Part shown: positions 56,601 to 64,000 of the stretch, one piece after another
How positions within the stretch are numbered: the first letter of the stretch is position 1
Layout: every line of letters starts with the position of its first letter
Assembly (NCBI GenBank): GCA_943736015.1
Contig: OX031057.1
Coordinates: 39,456,501 to 39,520,500 of the forward strand
From: Tridacna crocea
Taxonomy: Eukaryota > Mollusca > Bivalvia > Cardiida > Cardiidae
Length of the DNA stretch: 64,000 bases
Direction: 5' to 3'
The notes under the pieces: generated by a model
Seen by the model: only the letters and a program-made list of their open reading frames with translations
What the model was told of the DNA's origin: nothing
Databases searched by the model: none
Translations under genes and position numbers: made by a program

Positions 56601-59600
56601 TATTTTCAAAGTATAGTCTCTCAATTATATATCAAGAGTGCTTGTTATTTTACAAATTTGTCCCATGTAACCAAATATGTAAAACAAGATCTTTAGCTGT
56701 ATTATCCCCTGCAAACATTATTGTAGTCATTTGTTCGTAATTTTCACATGTTTCTACTTTGGAAAAGGAAAAAGTTATTATTTTGGCATGTTTTGCAGAA
56801 ATATATTTTCAAATTTGGTACATAGGACAAAATAAGTAGATTATTTTTAAGAAATTTTATATTTGAAACTTTCAAAAATATAAGCAAGATTTTTGTTCTC
56901 TCTGTGAAATGGAAATTGTAATAACGCAGTGAATATAATGAACAAAATGATTGGTCAGTGCTACTTTCAGGGCCTTGCAGTTATTTCAACATATGATCAC
57001 TTCTTGATTCATTCAGCATATTCTGTTATGATGTGGGATATAAGATTTACCATTCTGCATATACAACATACTGCCTCTGTATAAGTTAACTGTTATTGAC
57101 CTCTAATCCATCTCTGATACTAGTCTAAGACACCAGTCTAAATTTAGCACATTTAAAAAGATCATTCTAATTTTCAGTACATGAGTGAACCAGCACTGAG
57201 AAAAGACAGAATAGTGGTGATAAAAGATTTTCTTGTAACATTGATCTTGTGTTTACTGATGCTTCTTGTCAACAGCCTGAGTCTCATATTTGCACATCGA
57301 CTCTTTACGGAAGACAAACATGGCCCAGCCACTGTGCTCATCATAATCATGCTTGGAGGAACATTCTTCTTTGTTCTATGGATGTGGGTAAGGGATTTTT
57401 TTCTTTCTATGTTTTTGTTAGCTTGAGAATTCTATGTACATGTATTTCTGCATGTTTTTTAGCTCACCTGAGCACAAAATGCTCAAAGGTGAGGCATATG
57501 ACATCAACCTGTACCTTGTGTTCGCTTCTAAAGTCTGATACTTGTGAAACTTGATCAGAATATTTGTCTTGATAGTATCTCGTATAAGTTCAATAGTGGG
57601 TTATGTTGGGTCAAACACTAGATCACTAGGCCAAAAGGTTGTGTGCACCCTAGACAGGGTTGATGTCTGTAACGAGTTTGAAAATGGTCATAGTGTGTCA
57701 AATTTAGGTCAACAGGTCAAATATTTGAAAAAAAATGTGTAAGCTCTGGGGGCCACATTTTAGTCCAAAACTCTTGAAAGTTGGGAAGTGTTTGTCTTGA
57801 TGATATCTTGAACAAGTTTGAAAATGGTTCATTTTGGGTTAGTAAGTAGCTCACCAGGTCATTTCTTTGAAAAACCATGTGTAAGCTCTAAAAGCACTAT
57901 TCTTTTAATCTAAAACTCTTGAAACTTGGTAAGAATGTGTGTCATGATGATCTGTTGGATGAGTTTGAAAATGGGTCTTGTCAGGTCAAAAACTAAGTCA
58001 CCAGGTCAAATCTTTGAAAAACCTTGTGTAAGCTTTAGAGGCCACAAATATTCTGTCCAATTAGAAAGAATATTTGTCTGAAAGATTTCTCTTAAGAGCT
58101 TCAAAATGGTTCATGTTGGGTCAAAAATTAGGTCACCAGGTCAAATCGTTGAAAAACCTTGTATAAGCTGTAGAGGCATCTTTTTCAGTCCAAAACTTTT
58201 ACAAGTTTGTCAGAATGTTCGTTTTGATGATATCAAGGATATCTTTAAAAATAGGTCATGTTGGGTCAAAAACTAGGTCAGTAGGTCAAATCTTAGAAAA
58301 ACTTTGTGAACCCTTTCAAGGCCATTATTATTCCAGTTCAAAACTCTTAAAAGTTGGTCAGAATGTATCTCATGTTGATTTGTTGGATAAGTTTGCAAAG
58401 GGTCATGTCGGGTAAAAAACTAGGTCACTGTTCAGATCTTGGGGGGAAAAAAACGTGTATGTTATAGAGGCCACATTTTTGGTCAAATAGTGATGAAAGT
58501 TGATCAGAATGTTTGTCATAATGATATTTGAATGAGCTTGATAGGGTCACATTGAGTCAAAAACTAGGTCACCTGGTCAAATCTTTAGACTAGGTTGTGT
58601 AGCTTTAGACTCATCATTTTTGACCTTATGGAAATTAGTTAGAATGTTTGTCTTGATGATCATATGATGAAATTGAAAATGGGTTACATTGATTAAATTT
58701 CTTGGTCACCATGTCAAATCTTGGAGATAAACCTTGTATACACTGTAGATACCACATTTTCTGTCCAATACTTATGAAAAGTGGTCAGAATCTTTGTTTT
58801 GATAATATAATGGGAAAATAGGCTATGTTTGGCTAGAAAGTAGGTCACTGAGAGATTCTAGAAAAACCTTGTGTACAAGCTAGAGGCCATAATTTGTGTC
58901 CAGTAATCACTAAAGCTTGATAGAATACATGTATGTGTCACAATACCTCGAGAGACATTGAAAATGGGTCATGTGTGGTAAAAAAATGAAGTTGAGTGAC
59001 TTTAGGATGATCATGGCCTTCCTGTATAAATGTTTGCTGTGTGTCTGTTTCTTAACCCTTCACCAAACACTCCCTGGTTTTTACGATCCTGAGATAAAAC
59101 CTTTTGAAAACATGTGGGTTAAGGAGAAAATGCTGGTAACCAACATTTTCTCCTTTTCCCGCAATGTTTTCTACCCTGCTGGAAACAAATTTCAATTTTT
59201 GAGTTACGTTCATTTTGTCCTCTGCTGGTGCTTTCAATTTGGACCAGTCTAAGATTTTATTGTTGGTATTGAGTTAGGACCAGATTAAATACCAGTAGGT
59301 CTATTTCACTTCATAAATCCACCTATTTTGAAGAGTATGAAGGAAAAAAGGATAACTGTTTGTTTCAGTTTATGATTGAAATTTATTCCATCTTAGGAAA
59401 AGCATAGGCCACGTTTTAGCTCATGGCTCCACCACTGATGAAAATATTGTCTTCCCTCTTCACTTGCTGAAAGAAGAATACCATACTCTTTAGAAAATTT
59501 TGGACTAGTCCAAATTGAAAGCATTTGCAGGTGACAAAATAAATGTGAATCAAAAGTTGAATTTTGACTTTGGAAGAGTTGAAAACATTGTGGGAAAAGG

Positions 59601-61835
59601 AGAAAATGCTGGATACCATCATTTTCTCCTTTTTGCACAATCTTTTCAAAAGCATTCCTTATCAGGGTTGTTAAATGTGGTAAAAAGTTAACAGATATCA
59701 TTCATTTAGTTTTGAGAAATTTGTTTCATCTATTGAAGACTTTCGAGGGGATAATTAGTGACATTTAGTCATAGTTCTAGCTTACTGACGAAAGACATTT
59801 GTACATGTTTATTTAAAAAAATTGTATGCGATAGAAACCAATAAATATTTCAGTTTGTTGCCAGGCGATTTCTGCAAAAACTACACACATGGCATGAGAG
59901 ATACCACACTTTACAAATTCAGCAGACAACACTTCAAAGAACAAAGCCAGTACGTTCTCATACCTTTCAAAAACCAACACTCCGGCTTCCACTTGCCTTC
60001 AAGGTACTGGTAATTTAGTCATGCCCTGTGAAGAGGGGATTTAACTCATTACCACACGACAAAATTTTAGACTTGTTCAAATTGAAAGCATTTGCAGACG
60101 ACAAAATGAACGTAACTCAAAAATTGAAATTTGTTCTTGGAAGGGTAGAAAACACTGTGGGAAAAGGAGAAAATGCTGGTAACCAGCATTTTCTCCTTTT
60201 CCTACAGTGTTTTCAAAAGGCTTCTTTCTCAGGGGTGTCAAAAGTACGGATTGTGTGGTAATGGGTTAACTCTTTACCAAATGACAAAATTTTAGACTTG
60301 TCCAAAATGAAAGCATTTGGAGAAGACAAAATATATATGGCTAAAAAGTAAATTTTTTTTTAGGCTGGTTATCAGCATTTTCTCCTTTTCCTACAATGTT
60401 TTTTCAAAGGCTTTTTTCTAAGGGTCATTAAAAGTTTGGATTTAGAAGTAAAAGAGTTAACTTTTACAACACAACAAAATTTTAGACTTGTGCAAATTGA
60501 AAGCATATGCAGACGACAAACATGACTCAAAAATTAAAATTTATTTTGGGAAGGGTAGAAAACATTGCCGCAAAACAAGAGAATGCTGGTTACCAGTCAG
60601 GATTGTGTGGTAAATATTTTTTTTTCTCAGCAGATCTAATCTGATGTTTCATTGGATTTTTATCTTTTGTCTGTTGCTTTTGTTTGTTTCTTTCTATAAC
60701 TGCACACTTTGCCATGATTGTGACACTTGCAGAAGAAAAAATTTCAAAGGATAAAATACAGGCATGTCTGTCAAGGGATGGATTAACCCTCTGCCAAACA
60801 ACAAAATTTGGGATTTGCTCAAATTTAGAGCTTTTGCAGATGGAAAAAATACTTTCGGAGTAAAAATTCACTCTTGCACAGTAGAAAACGTTATGTGGGG
60901 AAAAAGGACAACATGCTTGTTACCAGTATTTTCTCTTTTTCCCACAATGATTTCAAATTTTATGACATAATTTAATGTTGGTTACCAGCATGTGCCTATT
61001 CCCTACAATACTTTCAAAGGCTTACAGTGATAGGGTCTTGAAAACTTGGGATTGCTTGATAATGGCTCATGCCATTTCTACTATTTGTCATAGAATTCAT
61101 ACATTGTTCTAGATAACCCATTACCACACAAAATGCTTGTTGGCTCACTCAAAATGGTAGCAAATGTCATAATAAGAAAAGAGAGAAAATAGCAACTTCT
61201 TGTAGTTGACTAAAGTACTCTTAGCAAGAGAGGATTATAAGCAGGCACTCCTTTCCCAACAATATTTTGATAAATGTCAGCAGTACATAATCTTGACTTT
61301 TAACGACCCTGAGAAAGAAGCCTTCTGAAAACCTTGTGGGAAAAAGAGAAAATGCTGGTAACCAGCATTTTCTCCTTTCCCCACAATGTTTTCTTCCACT
61401 ATCAAACCAAATTTCAAATTTCCAGCTGCTTCATTTTCCTGTCTGAAGATGCTTTCAATTTGGACCAGTCTAAAATTTTGTTGTTTGGTAAAGAGTTAGT
61501 ATAGTTTTGTTTGTTTTATCCAGAGACAGAAACCTAAACCAGGAGATATTCAGCCACAGACACTAAATTCCTCAACCTACATCAGTTTCTCTTTGGAATC
61601 CTACCAGTCATATAAAGCAGCCATGTGTAACCCAGTCACCCCTGCAGAAGAACCACTATTACAGGACACTAACAATAATGAAATTACCTCCCTGGAATGC
61701 CACAGTTCCTCAGTTATGTCCCTTTATGAGGATGAAGAGCAGAGCTCTGTAACATACTACCAGCCATCTGAACCTGGTTCAACAGTGACATACTGTAGTG
61801 AGACAGGTAGACTACTAAAAGAAACTGGGGTTTAG
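47569..61835 (+). CDS. MARCH-type membrane E3 ubiquitin ligase, 8 coding exons, 522 aa
   Basis: Transfers ubiquitin from an E2 to membrane proteins, probably in the endosomal/secretory system as known for MARCH proteins. Exons: 47569-47676, 49484-49680, 51791-51929, 52715-52953, 56346-56559, 57178-57387, 59854-60003, 61524-61835. All seven junctions are GT-AG and phase-consistent (0,2,0,2,0,0,0). Domains: residues 1-228 unrecognised, Pro/Ser-rich, probably disordered; RING-CH with C239, C242, C255, C257, H265, C268, C281, C284 and W272; two membrane segments at about 317-338 and 350-370; basic post-membrane region; acidic Ser/Thr-rich C-tail. SCLEKWL and the spacing are closest to MARCHF2/MARCHF3, but those proteins have a much shorter N-terminus, so it may be an invertebrate subgroup. 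An acceptor-like ATTTTAG just before the ATG suggests a spliced 5' UTR. The introns are packed with mobile elements. Confidence 0.8.
47787..48014 (-). mobile_element. Family A MITE in MARCH intron 1
   Basis: 228 bp, TTAA at both ends, starting 110 bp after exon 1. Confidence 0.9.
48072..48300 (-). mobile_element. Family A MITE in MARCH intron 1
   Basis: 229 bp with a nearly perfect palindrome (one change, TGTAGG versus CCCACA). Confidence 0.85.
48455..48972. mobile_element. Chain of degenerate family A MITEs
   Basis: Fragments 48455-48648 (+), 48645-48770 (-) and 48771-48972 (-), the first two joined by one TTAA. Hairpins are shortened (GCTGCTGAACAGCA, GCTGCTAACCAGCA). Confidence 0.65.
49237..49465 (+). 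mobile_element. Family A MITE abutting MARCH exon 2
   Basis: 229 bp. Its last TTAA ends 18 bp before the exon, so the splice acceptor tract (AACGAAAAAATGTTTCAG) is unusually purine-rich and starts at the element border. Confidence 0.9.
49484..49680 (+). CDS. MARCH exon 2
   Basis: PVTDLDATYEPSFDQHEPPP through HKHPNIFS, acidic and Pro-rich, ending AG|GTGATA with two bases of an Arg codon. Confidence 0.7.
49757..49990 (-). mobile_element. Family A MITE in MARCH intron 2
   Basis: Nearly complete; CTCACCATG replaces CCCACAATG in the right arm. Confidence 0.85.
50052..50114. repeat. Family C palindrome in MARCH intron 2
   Basis: GTGTAGACCAAGATCAGACT and its inverse around TTTTTGTG. A half copy (GCAGATCAAGATCAGACTGC) is at 52006-52030. 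Confidence 0.75.
50294..50516 (+). mobile_element. Family A MITE in MARCH intron 2
   Basis: TTAA at both ends; the hairpin lacks GGAGAAA in the left arm. Confidence 0.75.
50659..51282 (+). mobile_element. Helentron/HINE-like element with 155-bp array
   Basis: 624 bp. The start TTATGGCCCCC is matched inverted by GGGGGGCATAA near the end, followed by hairpin ATGTTT-TAC-AAACAT and CTCTTGTTT. A (GGTC)n-like microsatellite is near the 5' end, then three tandem units of about 155 bp, each opening TGTCC-GAGCATAACTC (50750, 50905, 51061). This resembles bivalve pearl-type elements. No protein is encoded. Confidence 0.7.
51514..51744 (+). mobile_element. Family A MITE before MARCH exon 3
   Basis: Its right end (GTGGGAATGTGTTAG) is 46 bp upstream of the exon. 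Confidence 0.85.
51791..51929 (+). CDS. MARCH exon 3
   Basis: After acceptor GCGATTACAG it completes the split Arg codon and reads SSIGKCKLTFCYREDGPGRF, then a YPPGTPYTE segment, to donor AAG|GTTTGT. An alternative acceptor at 51744 is out of phase with exon 2. Confidence 0.65.
52387..52605 (-). mobile_element. Degenerate family A MITE in MARCH intron 3
   Basis: TTAACCACGCAATGCC at the left; hairpin with A-rich left arm and CTATCCTTTTCTTGCAATG. Confidence 0.65.
52715..52953 (+). CDS. MARCH exon 4
   Basis: PMPPALKLNFATSSRDSIGN onward, Ser/Pro-rich low-complexity linker; acceptor TTTCCTACAG, donor TCAAG|GTAGGT. Last two bases AG join exon 5 to make Arg. Confidence 0.75.
53065..53998 (-). pseudogene. 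Non-LTR retrotransposon endonuclease fragment, antisense in MARCH intron 4
   Basis: Read on the minus strand, an endonuclease/exonuclease/phosphatase domain begins WNVRGF (about 53795), runs through NGYSWYGLNRK, CYLPPENSS, YICGDFNSR and VVDYCVVSHD, and stops at 53065. Upstream, 53998-53813 encodes a Gly/Arg/Asn-rich tail that could be the end of ORF1. The frame is broken near 53704 by a TAA and a frameshift, where the catalytic Glu motif (usually A-E-T) should lie. No reverse transcriptase follows, so the copy is truncated at its 3' side. It is a dead element fragment. Confidence 0.75.
54005..54190 (-). mobile_element. Degenerate family A MITE in MARCH intron 4
   Basis: The right arm has lost TCTCCTTT, giving CCAGCATTTTCCCACAATG. 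Confidence 0.7.
54212..54580 (+). mobile_element. Family A MITE plus half copy
   Basis: 54212-54455 is full length with right TTAA changed to TTCA; 54455-54580 is a decayed copy directly attached. Confidence 0.75.
54713..54830 (+). repeat. Half copy of the ACCAACCATTC foldback MITE
   Basis: ATTCACCAACCATTCTTGAG through TTCTAATTGGCTAAACCGAA; the second arm is missing. Confidence 0.6.
54960..55335. mobile_element. Two family A MITEs, one without hairpin
   Basis: 54960-55157 (-) is degenerate; 55154-55335 (+) shares its TTAA and has the palindrome collapsed to GAAAACA-GTG-CAATGTTTTC while both flanks are kept. 55336-55880 shows nothing recognisable. Confidence 0.7.
55881..56108 (+). mobile_element. 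Family A MITE in MARCH intron 4
   Basis: 228 bp, TTAA at both ends. ACACCATGGG/CCCACGATGT arms show one mirrored and one unmirrored site. Confidence 0.85.
56110..56321 (+). mobile_element. Degenerate family A MITE before MARCH exon 5
   Basis: The right end (TTTTTTGATAGAGTGTAA) ends 24 bp from the exon start. Confidence 0.6.
56346..56559 (+). CDS. MARCH exon 5 (RING-CH domain)
   Basis: It contains the whole zinc-binding domain: C-x2-C-x12-C-x-C-x7-H-x2-C-x12-C-x2-C (CRIC, CHCTG, HMSCLEKWL, CEIC). Acceptor TTTCTTTTACAG, donor TGG|GTAAGT. All eight metal ligands are present, so catalysis is likely preserved. Confidence 0.92.
56600..57177. other. MARCH intron 5, no repeats recognised
   Basis: The only MARCH intron free of recognisable mobile elements; AT-rich. 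Confidence 0.5.
57178..57387 (+). CDS. MARCH exon 6 (two membrane segments)
   Basis: YMSEPALRKDRIVVIKD precedes a hydrophobic segment (FLVTLILCLLMLLVNSLSLI), a short loop (HRLFTEDKHGPA) and a second segment (TVLIIIMLGGTFFFVLWMW). Acceptor AATTTTCAG, donor TGG|GTAAGG. Confidence 0.85.
57459..59025 (+). mobile_element. AGCTCACCTGAGC element with ~145-bp array (Helentron/HINE-like)
   Basis: It starts AGCTCACCTGAGCACAAAAT and ends in a decayed TTTAGGATGATCATGGCCTT hairpin. Between lie about ten degenerate units of 135-148 bp built on GGTCACCAGGTCAAAT, CTTGTGTAAGCT-TAGAGG and TCTTGATGATAT. Sits in MARCH intron 6. Confidence 0.65.
59052..59276 (-). mobile_element. Family A MITE in MARCH intron 6
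   Basis: Right TTAA changed to TTAG; ACATGTGGGTTAAGG in the left arm is unmatched. Confidence 0.8.
59466..59693 (+). mobile_element. Family A MITE in MARCH intron 6
   Basis: The left end is truncated (starts TTTAGAAAATTTTGGAC); the right end AAAAAGTTAAC is degenerate. Confidence 0.7.
59854..60003 (+). CDS. MARCH exon 7
   Basis: Acceptor AATATTTCAG was chosen because it is phase 0 with both neighbours; the next AG (59864) is out of phase and would give a stop. Reads FVARRFLQKLHTWHERYHTL and a basic region; no known motif. Donor AAG|GTACTG. Least certain of the eight exons. Confidence 0.5.
60041..60617 (+). mobile_element. Three family A MITEs chained through shared TTAA
   Basis: Units 60041-60269, 60266-60460 and 60457-60617 all face the same way, and each adjacent pair shares one TTAA. 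The first is intact (CACTGTGGG mirrored by ACAGTG); the second and third have shortened hairpins. Confidence 0.85.
60784..61075 (+). mobile_element. Degenerate family A MITE in MARCH intron 7
   Basis: TTAACCCTCTGCCAAAC start; hairpin partly duplicated (two CATGCTTGTTACCAG/GTTACCAGCATG remnants). Confidence 0.6.
61283..61499 (-). mobile_element. Family A MITE before MARCH exon 8
   Basis: The palindrome is intact (CTTGTGGG at the left unmatched); it ends TTAG 24 bp upstream of the exon. Confidence 0.8.
61524..61835 (+). CDS. MARCH exon 8 (C-terminal tail, stop)
   Basis: RQKPKPGDIQPQTLNSSTYI, then an acidic Ser/Thr/Tyr-rich tail with EEPLL (an acidic dileucine-like sorting signal), several YxxP/YE motifs and the end GRLLKETGV. 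Acceptor GTTTTATCCAG. No clear AATAAA within 400 bp. Confidence 0.75.
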   Translation, partial: RQKPKPGDIQPQTLNSSTYISFSLESYQSYKAAMCNPVTPAEEPLLQDTNNNEITSLECHSSSVMSLYEDEEQSSVTYYQPSEPGSTVTYCSETGRLLKETGV

Positions 61836-62087
61836 CTGCAATTTTTTTGTTGATATAAACCTGTCTGCTTTGCCCCACTCTGATTGGTCAGTAAAGTGCA
61901 TGTGACAGAAATTAACCAGTCATATCAGAATATTGAGATTGGAACACAGTTTTTGGGATTAGAGTTAGATTTTTGTCACTTTATATTTGAAACTAGATGT
62001 TTTGATACTTAATGTTGTACAATTACTTATATTTTCTGATAATATTTACTTTAAAGTCTTTCATACAGATGTGCTGATGTTTAGTTT

Positions 62088-62381
62088 AATCCTTTACTCA
62101 GCAATTCCGGGTTTTATTGACCTTGAACACGAAGAATTTAAAACATTGTGGGGAAAGGAAAAATTGTTGGTCTACTTTGAAAAAATCATAACTACAGCTT
62201 GTTACAAGCTTTAGTTGGGAGGTTTTGGAAGTAAACAGACAAAATGTTATTAGCATTTTCTTCTTTTCCAGTAATGTTTTCTTCCCTTCCATAAATGAAT
62301 ATCAATTTTTGAGTCACATTTATTTTGCTTTCTAAAATTATTTGGACTGGTCTAAGATTCTGTCCTTTGGTAAAGAGTTAC
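62088..62381 (-). mobile_element. Family A MITE with inserted CATAACTACAGCTTGTTAC sequence
   Basis: The hairpin is interrupted at 62170-62240 by the phrase also found at 32797-32851. Confidence 0.65.
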
Positions 62382-62464
62382 TCATGACAGTATACAAACT
62401 GGACTTGACCTGTACTGACTGGTGCGAGACTGATATATTACTTAAGAGGATTTTAGAGCTTTTT

Positions 62465-63944
62465 AGCTCACCTGAGCACAAAGTGCTCATGGTGCACTTT
62501 TGTGATCGCCCAATGTCCGCTGTGTGTCATCCGTCATCCACAATTTCTTTAACCCTTTACTCCATACTCATTTCTACGCATTGCTTATGGGAGCCTTTGG
62601 AAAAAATTGTGGCAAAAGGTGAAATTGCTCGTGACGAGCAATTTCACCTTTTGCCACAATGTTTTCTACACTATCAAAAGGTGTCATATACACATAAGAA
62701 ATGGCTTCATGCTTGCTATTATTCTGGGTCAATTAGAGATGCCATAGAAATGCCCCATGGGTAAAGGGTTAAACATCTTCTCCTCTTATATTGGGCCAAC
62801 CTTGATGAAACTTGGCAGGGATGTTCCTTGGGTGAAGCTCTACCATAGTTGTTCAAGAGATTGAATTCCACCCATAACTCTGGTTGCCATGGCAACCAAA
62901 AGGAAAAAAAATAGCAAAATCTTTGAAAATCTTCTTCTCTGAAACTAGAAGGCTTAGAGCTTTGAAATTTGGTATGTAGCATCTCCTAGTGGACCTCTAT
63001 CAAGATTGTTCATATGATGCCCCTGGGGTCAAAACTGGCCCGGTCCCAGGGGTCACAAGTTTGAAACATAGGAACAAAGAAGGAAAACTTTAGAATTCTT
63101 CTTCTCTGAAACTAGAAGGTGCAGAGCTTTGGTATGTAGCATCTCCTAGTAGACCTCTACCAAGAATGTTTATATGATGCCCCTGGGGTCAGAACTGGTC
63201 CTGCCCCGGGGGTCACAAGTTTGAAACATAGGAACAAAGAAGGAAAACTTTAAAATTCTTCTTCTCCGAAATTAGGAGGTGTAGAGCTTTGATATTTGGT
63301 ATGTAGCATCTCCTAGTAGACCTCTACCAAGATTGTTCATATGATGTCCCTGGGGTCAAAACTGGCCCCGCCCCGGGGTCACAAGTTTAAAACATTGAAA
63401 TAAAGAAGGGAAATTTAAAATTCTTCTTCTCTGAAACTAGAAGATGTAGAGATTTGATATTTGATAAGTAGGATCTCTTAGTAGACTTCTACAATGTTTG
63501 TTCATATGATGTCCCTGGGGATCAAAACTTGCCCTGCCCCATAGGTCCCAAGTTCGAAACATAGGAACAAAGAAGGAAAACTTTAAAATTCTTTGTCTCT
63601 GAAAGTAGAAGATGTAGAGCTTTGATATTTGGTATGTAGCATCTCTTAGTGGACTTCTACAAAGTTTCTCCATACGATGCCCCTGGGGTCAAAACTTGCC
63701 CTGCCCCAGAGGTCACAAGTTTGAAATATAGGAACAAAGAAGGAAAATTTTAAAATTCTACTTCTCTGAAACTAAAAGGTGTAGATCTTGGATATTTTGT
63801 AAGTAGCATCTCCTAATGGACCTCCACCAATTTTTTTTTAGGATGCCCCTGGGGTCCAAACTGGCTTCGCCCTAGGGGCCACAAGTTTGATTTTACAGCT
63901 TAGTACTCAGGTGAGCAATTTAGGACCATCATGGTCCTCTTGTT
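62465..63944 (+). mobile_element. AGCTCACCTGAGC element with ~165-bp array, second copy
   Basis: Begins AGCTCACCTGAGCACAAAGT. Near the 3' end the inverse ACTCAGGTGAGC is followed by hairpin GGACCAT-C-ATGGTCC and TCTTGTT. Six units of about 165 bp (CCTGGGGTC at 63022, 63182, 63349, 63514, 63682, 63848) fill 62770-63890. A family B MITE is nested at 62549-62772. No coding capacity. Confidence 0.75.
62549..62772 (-). mobile_element. Family B MITE, copy 5, nested
   Basis: 224 bp, both TTAA present, almost perfect arms. It lies inside the Helentron-like element, so it inserted later. Confidence 0.9.
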
Positions 63945-64000
63945 ACAATTTGACGCATAAAAAGAATTGATCCTATTAACGAGACCAGTGTGTGGGGGAC

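Noticed and set aside
59865-60013. Alternative MARCH exon 7 frame (DFCKNYTHGMRDTTLYKF...)
   Set aside because: It requires the acceptor at 59864 and breaks phase with exons 6 and 8; the 59854 acceptor keeps phase on both sides.

Overview
This is animal nuclear DNA. Genes are split by introns with GT-AG borders, there is one intron-containing eukaryotic tRNA gene, and interspersed repeats fill most of the space. The repeats (GATC/GTGCAG hairpin elements, elements starting AGCTCACCTGAGC that carry internal ~150-165 bp arrays, GTCCGGAGCATAACTC repeats) are of a kind I associate with bivalve molluscs. I therefore infer a marine bivalve, probably heterodont, but the species cannot be fixed from the window.

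Genes from left to right. (1) The last coding exon of the DBF4-dependent kinase CDC7 (1220-1473, +). (2) Four members of an unrecognised small-protein family are scattered over 5.9-35.9 kb: 5899-6435 (-), 14965-16261 (+, 5' end missing), 27181-27816 (+) and 33264-35878 (-). They share an N-terminal (D/N)-(I/L)-(R/K)-x-(I/L)-Y-x-G-x-P motif, a near-invariant LPRAPAFR block and one or two RL-x-x-PT-like motifs. (3) A tRNA-Leu(CAA) with a 24-nt intron (19310-19417). (4) An apparently complete, unrecognised three-exon gene for 143 residues (20874-23796), whose exon phases agree and which has AATAAA directly after the stop. (5) Two phase-matched orphan exons (29517-29912). (6) A large eight-exon MARCH-type membrane E3 ubiquitin ligase of 522 residues (47569-61835, +), with a C4HC3 RING-CH domain, two membrane segments and long unrecognised N- and C-terminal regions.

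Mobile DNA dominates. By eye I count about 70 full or partial copies of a ~230-bp TTAA-bounded, piggyBac-like MITE (family A), plus five clear copies of a sister family (B). Each is built around a near-perfect 67-bp palindrome with 33-bp arms and a 1-bp spacer. Together they make up roughly a quarter of the window. Other families are a ~60-bp palindrome repeat (family C), a ~400-bp TIR element (3 copies), a ~585-bp element (3 copies), several foldback elements, and three Helentron/HINE-like families (subterminal inverted repeats plus a 3' hairpin, two of them with internal tandem arrays). An antisense non-LTR retrotransposon endonuclease fragment lies in a MARCH intron. Simple sequence includes a 21-bp pyrimidine minisatellite and a (GAA)n/(GAT)n tract.

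The most interesting observation is that the family A/B palindromes evolve symmetrically. Copies that differ from each other usually carry the same change mirrored in both arms, copies that have lost the hairpin also exist, and neighbouring copies are often chained through one shared TTAA. The paralogue cluster and the 143-residue gene are the best candidates for undescribed genes.
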